Shown in pieces: positions 21,422-31,942 of a stretch of DNA of 64,000 nt; the stretch's first letter is position 1, and every line of letters begins with the position of its first letter. Source of the DNA: Orientallactaga sibirica (lineage: Eukaryota > Chordata > Mammalia > Rodentia > Dipodidae); the NCBI GenBank assembly GCA_036365145.1, contig JAEOAD010001413.1, forward strand, positions 887,001 to 951,000, given 5' to 3'. Under the pieces are notes generated by a model. That model was not told the origin of the DNA. It saw nothing but the letters and a program-made list of their open reading frames with translations, and ran no database searches. The position numbers and the translations under genes were made by a program.

Positions 21422-21665
21422 GCTGGGTGTGGTGGCGCACGCCTTTTTTAAAATTAATTATTATTTTTTTATTGACAACTTCTATACTTACATACAACAA
21501 ACACATGATATTTCCCTCCCCTCCCCTCATTGGCACACGCCTTTAATCCCAGCACTCAGGAGGCAGAGGTAGGAGGAGCATCATGAGTTCAAGGTCAGCC
21601 TAAGACTATATAGTGAGTTCCAGGTCAGCCTGGGCTGGAGCAAGACCCTACCTTGAAAAATCAAA
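21422..21665 (+). mobile_element. B1 SINE split by a LINE-1 fragment
   Basis: A sense B1 broken after cgcacgcctttt and resumed at tggcacacgcctttaatc. The two parts rejoin to one ordinary B1. Confidence 0.92.
21447..21530 (-). mobile_element. 84-bp LINE-1 3' end inserted in a B1
   Basis: T-run, attgacaacttctatactta and a C-rich end. It is the antisense of a LINE-1 3' terminus, and the same sequence recurs at 50262-50360. The 14-bp repeats tggcgcacgccttt and tggcacacgccttt (21433-21446 and 21531-21544, one mismatch) form the TSD. Confidence 0.85.
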
Positions 21666-22204
21666 ATAATTAATAGTAATAATATAATTAATTAAATTAA
21701 ATTAAAAATAATAAATTTCAAAAAAAAAAGAAGAAAGAAAGAAAGAGAGAAAAGCCCAAATCAAAAAAGCAAAGAAATACTTAAATTCTAGTTCTAACAA
21801 GGAATGGGAGCTTGCATGGTTCTGGGTTGGTTACTTTGTATCCCCTAAGTGCCATGGGCACAGGACATGGAAACAGACAGACACATGGAACCTTCACACC
21901 GCCCGGGTCATGAGACACAGTAGGCAAACCAAAGTCAGTGGAGGTGTTTCCAGTATGTGCATTGCCTCCAGCACCACGCGTACCAAAATGCTGCCTTGAC
22001 CACACAAGGCACAAGATTGTTCGTGGCTGCTCAAGAGTCAGGGAAAGCAGAGCAAAGGCTGATGGGAAGCAGCACTCAATTACAGCTCCCTGGAAAGCCT
22101 GCAGGCTTTCCCTGCCTGGTTTTCACACAGAGAATGGCTTATGAAGATTGTTCATTCACTTTCCCCATTCTCAAAGGCAGAGTTTAAAAAAAAATTCATT
22201 CACT
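21666..22204. other. A-rich stretch then repeat-poor sequence
   Basis: 21666-21760 is A/T-rich with gaaagaaagaaagaga, an expanded SINE tail. The rest shows no gene or repeat. Confidence 0.45.
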
Positions 22205-22763
22205 TATTTTGGTGTGTTTGCACACATGTGAAAATGAGCGTGTCTTAGAGCTAATGTGTGTGTAGAGGTCACGTGTTCTCTACCACTCTTCAGCTTTATG
22301 TTGATTTCTCTGAGACAGAGTCTCTCACTGCACTTAAAGTTCACTGTTTTTTTTGGCTAGATTGGCTGACCAGGAAGCCCCAGCAATCCTCCTGTCTCTG
22401 ATCCCTCAGCACTGGGGTCACAGGCATGAGCAAACATGTTGGGCTTTTAAATTTTATTTATTTATTTGCAAGCAGAGAGAGATATATAAGAAAGGCAGAC
22501 AGAGAAAGAATTGGTATGCAAGGGCCTCTAGACACTGCAAACAAACTCCAGATGCGTGTGCACCTTGTGCATCTGGCCTACGTGGGTCCTGGAGAATCGA
22601 ACCGGGATCCTTTGGCTTGGCAGGCAAACGCCTTAACCGCTAAGCCATTTCCCCAGTCCCACGTTGGGCTTTTTATATGGGTGCCGGGAATTCACGCCAG
22701 GTCCTCGTGCTTGTGCAGCAAGAGTTCTTTCTTAGCTGTGGAGGCATCTCCCCAGCTCCTGGA
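22205..22763 (-). mobile_element. B4A SINE, interrupted
   Basis: GT tail, tctgagacagagtctctc, B1-like middle, then the ID head (catctccccagctcctgg) right of a nested Dip-like copy. Confidence 0.8.
22449..22660 (-). mobile_element. Dip-like SINE nested in B4A
   Basis: Complete copy with TSD gttgggctttt at 22438-22448 and 22663-22673. Confidence 0.92.
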
Positions 22764-23379
22764 GTTTTTTGTTTTTTTCTTTCAATCTTTATTGAGAGGG
22801 GTTTTTGTTCCTGTGAAGCTGGGGATCAAGCACATGGGCTGTGGCTACTAGGCACGGACCTACCATTGACCTACTATTGTGTCCCTTCTTCAGAGTATTT
22901 TACAAACTATTTCTTTGGAGCAAGGTCATGCCTGTAACCCAGCACTTGATAGAAAAAGAATTCAAGGGCACCACTGGCTACATGGTGAATTTTGATTTGA
23001 GGCCAGCCTGAGCTGTATGAGACCCTGCCTCAGCCCACCCACTAAAAAAGCCAACCAACCAAAAATCAGACCATACTATACGGAGAAAGTTAACCACTAG
23101 CCACCTACCGGGTGTGTCGTGTTTAAAATAGATACCTACGCCTTACACCACACGCTCAAAACTGCTGTCATTCAAAAACCAAGTGACACCTACATCTCTG
23201 TTGTGACTGTTCAGGGGTATAGGAGGTCATGTGTATATTGGCAAGGGAGAAGATAACTTTGGGGGAAAATTTGTGTAACGTGGGGTACATGAAGAATTAA
23301 CACCATGCATTCTAGAAACCAAGAGGCAAAGCAAGCAATCCACCAGAAACAACGGGCAACCCTCACCACAAGTTAACTT
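22764..23379. other. Mixed sequence with an old B1-like copy
   Basis: A diverged sense B1-like element lies at about 22921-23050 (catgcctgtaacccagcac to ccctgcctcagccc). The rest is unique. Confidence 0.45.
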
Positions 23380-23380
23380 G

Positions 23381-23600
23381 GGGCTGGAGAGATGGCTCAG
23401 AGGTTAAGGAACTCGGCTGCAAATCCAAAGGACCCAGGTTCAATTCCTCAGGACCCACATAAGCCAGGTGCACAAGGTGGCACATGTGTCTGGAGTTCGC
23501 TGGCAGCGGCTGAAGGACCTGGCACGCCCATTGTCTCACTATCTGCCTCTTTGTCTCTCTCTCTCTCTAATAAATAAAATGAAAAATAAAAAAGATAAAT
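23381..23600 (+). mobile_element. Dip-like SINE, first of three in tandem
   Basis: Full sense copy ending in an A-rich tail with aaaagataaattaga. Confidence 0.92.
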
Positions 23601-23602
23601 TA

Positions 23603-23820
23603 GAGGCTGGAGAGATGGTTTAGCAGTTAAGGCACTTGCCTGTGAAGCCTAAGGACCAGGTTCAGTTCCCCAGGACCCACGTAAGCCAGATGCACAAGGT
23701 GGCACATGCATCTGGAGTTCATTTGCAGTGGCTGGGGGCCCTGGCATGCCAATTCTCTCTCCCTCCCTTCTTCTCTCTCTCTTATCCTAAATAAATAACA
23801 CATACTAAAATATAAAAAAA
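23603..23820 (+). mobile_element. Dip-like SINE, second of three in tandem
   Basis: Starts in the A-rich tail of the previous copy. It differs from its neighbours at many positions, so it is a separate insertion. Confidence 0.92.
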
Positions 23821-23834
23821 TTAAAGATAACTTA

Positions 23835-24055
23835 GGGCTGGAGAGATGGCTTAGTGGCTAAGGCTATTGCCTATGAAGTCTAAGGATCCAGGTTTGATTT
23901 CTCAGTAAGCCAGATGCACAAGGTGGCACATGCATCTGGAGTTCATTTGCAGTGGCTAGAGGCCCTGGTACATCCATTCTCTCTCTCTCTCAAATAAATA
24001 ATAGATAAAATCTCTCTCTCGCTCGCTCTCTTTCACACACACACGCACACACATA
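23835..24055 (+). mobile_element. Dip-like SINE, third of three in tandem
   Basis: Inserted after aaagataactta, similar to the junction before it. Its tail passes into CT- and CA-rich sequence. Confidence 0.9.
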
Positions 24056-24147
24056 CAGAAAGGCATTTTTTAAAAAGAGTCTACACAAAGCATACAAATA
24101 GCTAATGAGCGTAATGACAGGGGTCCCACCTTACTGGGTATTTGTGG

Positions 24148-24648
24148 TGTGAATAGTGTGTGCGCATGCGCGTTCACGTGTGTGGGTGCACAAGTGTGAT
24201 GTGCATGTGTGCGGGGAAGAAATGGTGAAGTTGCTCTCCACCATATTCTTTTTTTATATATATTTTTAATAATTTTATTTATTTGAGAGAAAGAGGGCGG
24301 GAGAGAGAGAGAATGAGGGCCTTCAGCCACTGCAAACAAACTCTAGACACATGTGCCCCCTTGTGCATTTGGTTTTTGTACGTCTTTGAGAATCAAACTG
24401 GGGTCCTTTGGCTTTGCAGGCAAATGCCTTAACCACTAAGCCATCTCTCCAGCCCTCTCCACCATATTCTTACAGACAGGGTCTCTCAGTGAATGTGGAG
24501 CTCAGCCAGCAAGGCCCATGGCTCCTCTCGTCTCTGCCTTCCTATGCGCATGCCATGACATTCAGCTTTTACACAGGTGCTGGGTGTCCTAACTCAGGTC
24601 CTCGTGCTTGTCCATCAACCGCTATCTGCTAAGCCATCTTCTAGCCCC
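24148..24648 (-). mobile_element. B4A SINE, interrupted
   Basis: GT-rich tail and ttgctctccaccatattctt on the left. Acagacagggtctctcag, the B1-like middle and the ID head lie right of the nested copy. Confidence 0.82.
24251..24454 (-). mobile_element. Dip-like SINE nested in B4A
   Basis: Full copy with a perfect 17-bp TSD ctctccaccatattctt at 24234-24250 and 24455-24471. Confidence 0.95.
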
Positions 24649-24649
24649 T

Positions 24650-24762
24650 ATTTTTTATTTTTGAGACTATGTAGCCTAGGCTGGCCATGAATTTGTGGCA
24701 ATCCTCCTGCCCCAGCTTCCTGAGTGCTGGGGTTATAGGCCTGAGCCACCATGTCAAGCACC
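24650..24762 (-). mobile_element. B1-like SINE, 3' shortened
   Basis: Tttttgagactatgtagcct, caatcctcctgccccagctt and ggggttataggcctg are in antisense B1 order. Confidence 0.7.
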
Positions 24763-25321
24763 ACAAATGCATTCTTGTTATAAACTGGAGGAAACGAAGA
24801 CAGGTCAGGCTCTGTCGCTTGCTCAGCAGTCACTTCTATAAACCATTCTCCCCCCTGTAACACAAAAGGCAGGTTTTGAAATACGTGATACTCTGCCCAG
24901 AGGAAAAGGCCAACCTGTAATACATCTCTGTCTATATTTAGATTATAGAATTAGATGCCAATTTAGCGGACTTTCATCTCTTAGTGTGTGATGTCTGCCA
25001 GGGCTGCCTGAATTAGATTTCCTACTCATTAGAATTTCCTGTAAGCTGGGATTCATAGCGCTTGCTTCTAGTTTCTCGTTTCTATCGTCGTCGTTTCACA
25101 ACGTGCTTTGAATTGTGTAAGACGCTTTGGAAATATCAATGTGGGATTTCGTTGCCTAATAATCTATCAAGACACAGAGAGAACAAAACTTAGTGGTGGG
25201 TTTATTAGCACCAGGCTCTAACCAACTGAGGGAACTGGCAGATAGTGGTGGGGTTTAGATGTGCATGTGCTAGCTAAATGGAGACTTCTGGCCTTGGCCA
25301 AGTCACTCCTCCTTTTGGAGT
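24763..25321. other. AT-rich repeat-free block, candidate conserved noncoding element
   Basis: The 24880-25210 part is AT-rich and free of SINEs, with tgcctaataatctatcaag and ctactcattagaatttcc (homeodomain-like TAAT/ATTA words). Conservation is inferred, not shown. Confidence 0.4.
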
Positions 25322-25339
25322 CTGAGATTTAATTCTTTT

Positions 25340-25543
25340 TAAAATTTATTTATTTCCACATGTGGAATGGACGTGGCGGGGGGGAGTGGTGGTGAAGCCA
25401 GGACCTCTGTCATTGCAAATGAACTCCAGAGGCTTGCACCACTTGATACATCTGGCTTATGTGGTGGGGGCTTGGGAATTGAACCTGGGCTGGCAGGCGT
25501 GGCAAACAAGTGCCTTTAACTACTGAGCCATCTTCCCAACACC
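25340..25543 (-). mobile_element. Dip-like SINE
   Basis: An older copy whose GA block became cgtggcggggggg. TSD ctgagatttaatt[c/t]tttt at 25322-25339 and 25544-25561. Confidence 0.88.
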
Positions 25544-25561
25544 CTGAGATTTAATTTTTTT

Positions 25562-25652
25562 GAAGTGAGGACTTAGTGCTCAACGGTACATACTTCCTGC
25601 CTCGGCCTCCTGAGTGCTAGGATGGCAGGCCTGCACCACCCTGCCTGGCAGA
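25562..25652 (-). mobile_element. B1-like SINE fragment
   Basis: Cttcctgcctcggcctcctg and ctgcaccaccctgcctggc, the antisense 5' half of a B1. Confidence 0.55.
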
Positions 25653-25884
25653 GGTCAACGCCATTGAGAGATGAGGGCCAAGAAAAACCAGAGGATCTGT
25701 CCTCCCATGGAGAAAGCAGACTTGGCTCTGCCAAAGTCCCCAAAGCAGGGTTCACATGCCTGGATGAGGTGTCAAGTGAGGTGATCTGGGGCTTCTCTCT
25801 CCAAGCATACCCAAATGAACACGCGGTGATTGCAAGTGCCTGAAAAGTGTACCCTTAGAACCCGAACGCCACTTTTATCTTTGC

Positions 25885-26183
25885 ATGTGTGTGCAGTGTG
25901 GTGTATTCGTGTGCATGTGTGCAGATGTGCACTTCTTGTGTGCAAGGGGAGAGGCCAGTGTCCTTTTGCTCACCCCTGTGTTTTCTTTAGACAGTCTCTC
26001 GTTGCTGCTTTCAGTCAGACTGGGTGACCACTGAGCCCAGCAACTCTCCAGCCTCTGCTCCTTGCCCCAGGGCAGAGATTAGGCATGCTTACAGGGGTGC
26101 TGAGGAGAACTGAACTCAGGGTGAATCAGGCCCTGTCAAGCTCTCATTCTGTTGTTTAGCCATTGAGCATCTCCTTGGCCAGG
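25885..26183 (-). mobile_element. B4A-like SINE, diverged
   Basis: GT-rich tail, ttagacagtctctcg, B1-like middle and a weak ID head (gccattgagcatctccttgg). Confidence 0.65.
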
Positions 26184-26239
26184 AAGCACCAAGGTTGAGT
26201 GGGATGAAGGATGCCTGCAGCTAGACAGTAAGAAACGAT

Positions 26240-26478
26240 GGGGCTGCAGGGATGGCTTAGTGGTTAAGGCATTTGCCTGCAAAGCCAAAGGGTCCCGGTT
26301 CGATTCTCCAGGTCCCACGTAAGCCAGATGCACAAGGGGGTGCATGCATCTGGAGTTTGTTTGCAGTGGCTGGAGGCCCTGGCGTGCCCATTCTCTCTCT
26401 CTCTCTCTGTCTCTCTCTCTCTCAAATAAATAAATAAAATAAATAAATAAAATATATTTAAAAAAAAAGAAAGAAAGA
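26240..26478 (+). mobile_element. Dip-like SINE
   Basis: Full sense copy. TSD agaaacgatgg at about 26229-26239 and 26480-26490. Contains cacaagggggtgcatgc. Confidence 0.92.
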
Positions 26479-26490
26479 GAGAAACGATGG

Positions 26491-26672
26491 AGCTTCAGCT
26501 GGTAGGGTGTTTGCCTAGTGGGTATAAAGCCCAGGGTTCCATCCCCAGGACCACATAACCCACATGGAATGGCACAGGCCTACAATTCTAACACTCTGCA
26601 GGAAGAGGCAGGAAGAGCAGAAGGTCAAGGTTATCCTAGCTACACAGCTAGACTATGAAGCCAGACTCAGTA
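26491..26672 (+). mobile_element. ID+B1 composite SINE
   Basis: ID head with gggttccatccccagg, then a diverged B1 body. Confidence 0.65.
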
Positions 26673-27393
26673 CCCAGTGTACCACAAGCTACACCCTTGG
26701 CCTCCTCAGACTTTCCCAGACTGCCATGGGGACCAGTTCAGCTGATGAGCGTGACTGGGAGCCTCTAGGTGCCCATGATGAACTGCTCACTTCCCTTTCC
26801 TTCCACTGTGATCAAAACTGGCAGGACTTCTACGGAAAGGCCCCAGAGAGCCCTGACACGTCGATATTGCATGGAGGTCAGCTCAACATGGGCAGGTCCA
26901 AGATGCCCAGCGGGGGCTCACTCTTAGAGGTTTGGATTCTGCCAGCCTGGGAGCATGGCTCTCTACTGACACCCCAAATCCCACTGGGTGGGGTCTGGGA
27001 ACCCCACATATGATGCCTGGCACGAAGTTGCGCCTAAAGCACCTGTCCCTGAAGTACTGATAGGCAAGTCTGACGACTTCTCTGAGAATGGTCTGTCTGG
27101 AATTTTCTACCCCAGCCAGGCTGCTTGCCTCGCATCACTCAAAGAGTTTCTGGGTTACTTTCTGGGACTGTCACTCAACATTAGCCAGGGAGTGAAAGCT
27201 CATTAGAATGTTAACAAGCATGGCAATTAGAAAGGCCGATCTGCTGCAGGCACATCATGGAACACATTTGAAACCCAAATACAAATATTTTAGATTCTGC
27301 CCTGGCAAGGAATATGCATCTTAAGCTATGTCTTGAGAACCAATTGTGCTTTCCCATGTCTTTTCATGTTGAGTCTCAAAGATGGTGTCTCAT
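26673..27393. other. Repeat-poor sequence
   Basis: No gene seen. A 149-codon frame starts in the SINE to the left and has no family resemblance. 27185-27370 is AT-rich and repeat-free, a weak conserved-element candidate. Confidence 0.4.
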
Positions 27394-27642
27394 GGGCTGG
27401 GGAGGTGGCTCAGTCTGCAAAGTGCTTGCCACCTAAGCATGAGGACCATAGTTCAGACCCCCAGACTCCATGTAAAATTTAAATGTGAGGTGTCATGGTG
27501 CATGCCTATAACCCTAGAGCTGGGGAGACTGACACAGGCAGACCCTAGATAAGCTGACAGTAGGCTCTGGACCCAGTGAGACCTTGTCTCAATAAATAAG
27601 GTAGAGAATGAGAGAAGGAGACACCAGACATTGGCCTCTGGT

Positions 27643-27673
<31 letters not shown>
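27394..27673 (+). mobile_element. B4A SINE
   Basis: Complete: ID head gggctggggaggtggctcag, B1-like middle, gacaccagacattggcctct and a (CA)n tail at 27645-27673. Confidence 0.9.
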
Positions 27674-27674
<1 letters not shown>

Positions 27675-27819
27675 CTGAGGTGGTATTTCTTAGAGGAGTG
27701 GATATGCTCAAAGGACATTCTATACTTGCATGAAAATATCCTTATGAAACCCAGTAGTACCATGTACAATGAATACATGTCAGGTGAAAATATTATTCTC
27801 TTAAAAAAGAAAATATCAG

Positions 27820-28040
27820 GGCTGGAGAGATGGCTTAGCAGTTAAGGCATTAGCCTGCAAAGCCAAAGGATCCCGGTTCAGCTCTCCAGGACCCACGTAA
27901 GCCAGATGCACAAGGGGGCTCATGCATTTGGAGTTCAATTGCAGTGGCTGGAGGCTCTGGTGTGCCCATTGGCTCTCTTTCTCTCTCTCAAATAAATAAA
28001 TAAAATATATTTAATAAAAAAGAAGTCTTTCTCTAAAAAA
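27820..28040 (+). mobile_element. Dip-like SINE
   Basis: Full copy with TSD agaaaatatca at 27809-27819 and about 28042-28052. Confidence 0.92.
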
Positions 28041-28059
28041 AAAGAAAATATCATTCTTT

Positions 28060-28277
28060 AAAAATGTTTATTTATTGATGGATTGATTATAGAGAGAAAT
28101 AGTCAGATATACAGACAGAGAGAGAATAGGCACAGCAAGGCCCTCTACTCACTGCAAATGAACTCCAGACGGATGTGGCACCTTGTGCATCTGGCTTACG
28201 TGGGTCCTGGGGAGATTGAACTTGGGTCCCTTAGGTTTCACAGGCAAGCGCCTTAACCCCAAGTCATCTCTGCAGCC
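28060..28277 (-). mobile_element. Dip-like SINE
   Basis: Minus-strand copy. The repeated gaaaatat[c/t]attctt on each side is the likely TSD, so it landed beside the previous insertion site. Confidence 0.9.
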
Positions 28278-28318
28278 CAGAAAATATTATTCTTAAAAAA
28301 AAAAAAAAGTGGGGAAGG

Positions 28319-28537
28319 GGGCTGGAGAGATGGCTTACCGGTTAAGGCACATGCCTGCAAAGCCTAAGGATCCCGGTTTGGTTCTCCAGGTCCCACGTAA
28401 GCCAGATGCACATAGTGGCACATGGGTCTGGAGTTCGTTTGCAGTGACTAGATGCCCTGGTGTGCCCATTCTCACGCTCTCTCTCCCTCTGCCTCTAATA
28501 GATAAATAAATAATAATAATAAATCTTTTTAAAAAGT
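28319..28537 (+). mobile_element. Dip-like SINE
   Basis: Full sense copy, third of a +/-/+ cluster. Confidence 0.92.
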
Positions 28538-28545
28538 GTGCATTG

Positions 28546-28764
28546 GTGGTGGTGGTGGGGTAACCCAGGAACTTGTAATCCCAGCCTTGGAGAGGCAGAA
28601 ACGGGCAAATCCTTGAAGCTCTCTGGCCAGCCTGCCTAGCCTACTTGCTGAGATCCAGGCCAGTGAGAAATCATGTCTCATAAAGGGTGGATAGTGCCTG
28701 ACGAACAACACCTGAGGCTTTCTCCTGATCTCTACGCACACGGGCACCCTCAAGTGCGCGCGCG

Positions 28765-28797
<33 letters not shown>

Positions 28798-28798
28798 C
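28546..28798 (+). mobile_element. B4A SINE lacking its ID head
   Basis: B1-like middle then a tail. At 28757-28798 the tail is a (GC)n run followed by (AC)n, an alternating purine-pyrimidine stretch prone to Z-DNA. Confidence 0.75.
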
Positions 28799-29389
28799 AG
28801 AAAGAAAAATAGCACCTCTTTTGTGCACTAGGTCCCACAAGAAAACAGGGATGACTCGGGAAGGACGAGGGAAGAGGCCCCATCTCTGCTGTGGGATCCC
28901 GGCTCCCGGCTGGGGAACTTCAAGGGCAGAGGCAGAGTTACTTAGTTGTCACTGCAGTTGGAACGCCTCATTTTTCAAGGTAGCTGCTAATTTCCATGGG
29001 TATGTTTAAGTACATTCCAGAAGCACACACTGCACACATTTTCAACTAAAGATAGAAACTATGCTTAAAAAGCTAATTTGGTATTTTTAGAAGTTTGGGT
29101 TTCTTTGATCTGGCCAAAAGAGGATTAAAATTCAGCTTCAAGCTATTTTAGGCAATGCTTCTTGGTGTTAAAATGACTGGTACGTTAAGTCCCTTTCAAC
29201 CACTGCAAGTGTGGGACCTCTAAACCCACATGCTAGAAAAGGTGGACGTGCAGAGCTGCACTTGGCAGTGAAAGTTTTTTACGAGGGAGGACCCCACTTT
29301 TATAAAAAGGAAGTGAATTCCAGAAAGTACGACTTGGTCACTGGTGTGTAAAAGGGTTTGACGTCCTAAAGTCAGGGTCCCTCCTCCCT
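28799..29389. other. Repeat-free sequence, candidate conserved noncoding element
   Basis: 28960-29340 is AT-rich, with no SINE or microsatellite. No exon evidence. Confidence 0.4.
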
Positions 29390-29522
29390 TTTTACAGACA
29401 AGATCTTACGTAGTCCAGTCCAGCCTGGCCTCACACTCAATACATGGTGGAGGATGACCTTGACCTTCTTGTCTCTACCTCTCCAGTGCTGGGTTAGAGA
29501 CCTGTGTCACCATGCCTGGTTT
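29390..29522 (-). mobile_element. B1-like SINE next to the second 53-bp array
   Basis: Diverged antisense B1 (gacaagatcttacgtagtcc to caccatgcctggttta). On the minus strand the array of ID-like heads runs directly into it, so the two may form one ID+B1 composite. Confidence 0.65.
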
Positions 29523-29529
29523 ATGAGAA

Positions 29530-30115
29530 GCCAGGAAGCCACGCCCCCAGCCGCTCACTGGGGGATTCTAGGCAGGAGCTCTACCACTGAGCCACGCCCC
29601 CAGCCGCTCACTGGAGGATTCTAGGCAGGAGCTCTACCACTGAACCACACCACAGCCCCTCACTGGGGGATTCTAGGCAGAAGATCTGCCACTGAGCCAC
29701 GCCCCCAGCCCCTCACTGGGGGATTCTAGGCAGGAGCTCTACCACTGAGCCACGCCCCCAGCCCCTCACTGGGGGATTCTAGGCAGGAGCTCTACCACTG
29801 AACCACACCACAGCCCCTCACTGGGGGATTCTAGGCAGAAGATCTGCCACTGAGCCACGCCCCCAGCCCCTCACTGGGGGATTCTAGGCAGGAGCTCTAC
29901 CACTGAGCCACACCCCAGCTCCTCACTGGGGGATTCTAGGCAGGAGCTCTACCACTGAGTCACGCCCCCAGCCCCTCACTGGGGGATTCTAGGCAGGTGC
30001 TGCACCACTGAACCACACCCCCAGCCCCTCACTGGGGGATTCTAGGCAGGAGCTCTACCACTGAGCCACACCCCCAACCCCTCACTGAGGCATTTTGCTG
30101 AACTCTATCCTCAGC
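29530..30115 (-). repeat. 53-bp tandem array, second copy, inverted
   Basis: About ten and a half units, the reverse complement of the 2.7-3.2 kb unit (gccacgcccccagcccctca, then gggggattctaggcaggag, then ctctaccactga). A variant with accacaccacag and agaagatctgccac occurs twice, at units 3 and 6, which shows that a block of three units (about 157 bp) was itself duplicated. Confidence 0.92.
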
Positions 30116-30869
30116 CCTGTGTTCCTTCATTTTATGTGAAGACAGACAAAACAACAAAGGATAAGGCCCTAAGGCTTTCTCATTACTCCAAATTGCAGAC
30201 AAGGTAGGAAGTCATGACTCCAGGATCTAGTGGGTGTTCCAGCCCCACGGTTTCAGGTTGCACGTGAGGAAACATATATGAAAACAGAAAATGACTTGCC
30301 TGGGACAAATTCTGGGTATTTGTTTCTGGGGACCCTTTAGTGATCTTTCAGAGAGTATGGTGCCCAAATTGTCGCTGTCTGTAGCGGGGATCATTTTAAG
30401 AACGTGATGTCATGAAACCACTCAGCTACAGAGTGTGTGTGGTTTTTCTCCATTGACAGGTACATGCTTGGGCTGAGCAGGCTGAGCTGATTTCTTTAAA
30501 GCCATTGAAGACCATTATTTGCAAAAAGAATTTGCGTTCAATGAACATTAGGCAAACAAGCTACTTTTAAAGGCTTCTAAAGTGTGCAGCTGCGAATCTA
30601 CCCCAATGGAGGCCGAATGCAAGTTCTCAGCCTCTCGCAGGTCTGGCTCGGTGTTGCAGAAGCTGTTAGGACTTTATTAGTCGTTGAAAGAGACACTTAG
30701 CTAAGTCACAAATGTGTTAAATAGAAAAGCACTCCAAATAATCCTTTGCCAATGGCAGCTAGGACCACGGGGCTGGGTGGTGGGGATGGCGTGGGTACAT
30801 ATAAGCCCAGCCACCTCAAGTCCCTGAAGGAGGCTGGCTGGAGTCATCAAACTGCCAACAGCACCTATA
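30116..30869. other. Repeat-free sequence, candidate conserved noncoding element
   Basis: No repeats recognised. 30380-30740 is AT-rich (for example tgcaaaaagaatttgcg), and a splice-acceptor-like ctccattgacag occurs near 30460 without a convincing exon. Confidence 0.4.
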
Positions 30870-31162
30870 AAAATACTCCTCACTTTCTCCTTCCCTTTTC
30901 TGCTTTCTCTTTCCTTCCTTCTTTTTCTCTCCCTTCTCTCCCTACCCTCCCCCGAAATAGAGTTTCTTGTAGTCCAAGCCGGCCTCACTCTATGTGTCTA
31001 AGGATGACCTTGAACTTCTGATACTCCTGCCTTCACCTCCAGAGTCCATTATAGGCATGCAGCCACCACACTGGGCTCATGGGATGCTGGGGACTGAACT
31101 CAAGGCTTCCCGCATGCTAGGCAAGCACTCTACACCAACTAGGCCGCATGCATCCCAGCCCT
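30870..31162 (-). mobile_element. ID+B1 composite SINE
   Basis: Polypyrimidine tail, antisense B1 body, then ID head (ctaggcaagcactctacacc). Confidence 0.75.
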
Positions 31163-31942
31163 CGGGTGACTTGCGGAATGCTCTAGAGGCCCTGCTGCCT
31201 TTTCTGGTGACATTATGGACTGCACAACCTGAGTCTCCACAGGAGAATGAGGACACTTCCCTAACGCTGTGAATCCCAGCCCCAGCCCCAGGGACCAGAC
31301 AGTAACATGAAACCACATCTATTTCGGACACTGTCTTTCAAAAAAAAAAAAAAAAACTCCTGGAGAAATGAGCAAACGTCCAAAGTCATGGCTCCTTTGC
31401 CATGTCCAAGTCCCGGCTTAGACTACAGGAAACTCTGTTCCGGGGGTGTGGGGAGAGAAGGGAGAGAAAAAGAAGGAAGGAAAGAGAAAGAAGAAAAGGG
31501 AAGGAGAAAGTTAGGAGTGTTTTTATAAGTCCTGGGCAAAGACTGGGAGGGAGCTACAGGCCAAAGAGCAGGCCCAGGCCCCACAAGCTGGTCCTGCTGG
31601 CACGCACGTAATCAAGGCAGCCATGGAGTACTAAGCATGCCTCCCTTCTTGACAGTGCCTCAGTGGGGACGTGGGAACAGTGATGACTAACTAGGGTTGG
31701 GGCCCCTGGTGGCATTGAGAGGTGCCAGGAGAATGGCAGCAGCTGTGTGACATCAGGCAAGGGTGGTACACTCAACTCCGCATTTCTAGTAGACCCTCTC
31801 CATCCTGAGCAGGGGGCTTTCTGAACCGCAGCTGTGAGTGCGGCACGCCATGTGTGAGAGGAATCACAGGGCCCAGTCACCATGCCCTTGTCCCTTGGCA
31901 CAGCTCTTGGTTCTAGCAGCAGCTCAGCACATAAAGACATAT
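31163..31942. other. Repeat-poor sequence
   Basis: An A-run lies at 31340-31356 and a purine-rich gaaggaaagagaaag stretch at 31450-31510. No gene seen. Confidence 0.45.

Noticed and set aside
26564..27013. 149-codon plus-strand frame
   Set aside because: It begins inside an ID+B1 composite SINE and continues in unique DNA without a family signal.
29530..30115. Cluster of tRNA genes
   Set aside because: The units have an A-box-like head but no full cloverleaf and no B box in each unit.
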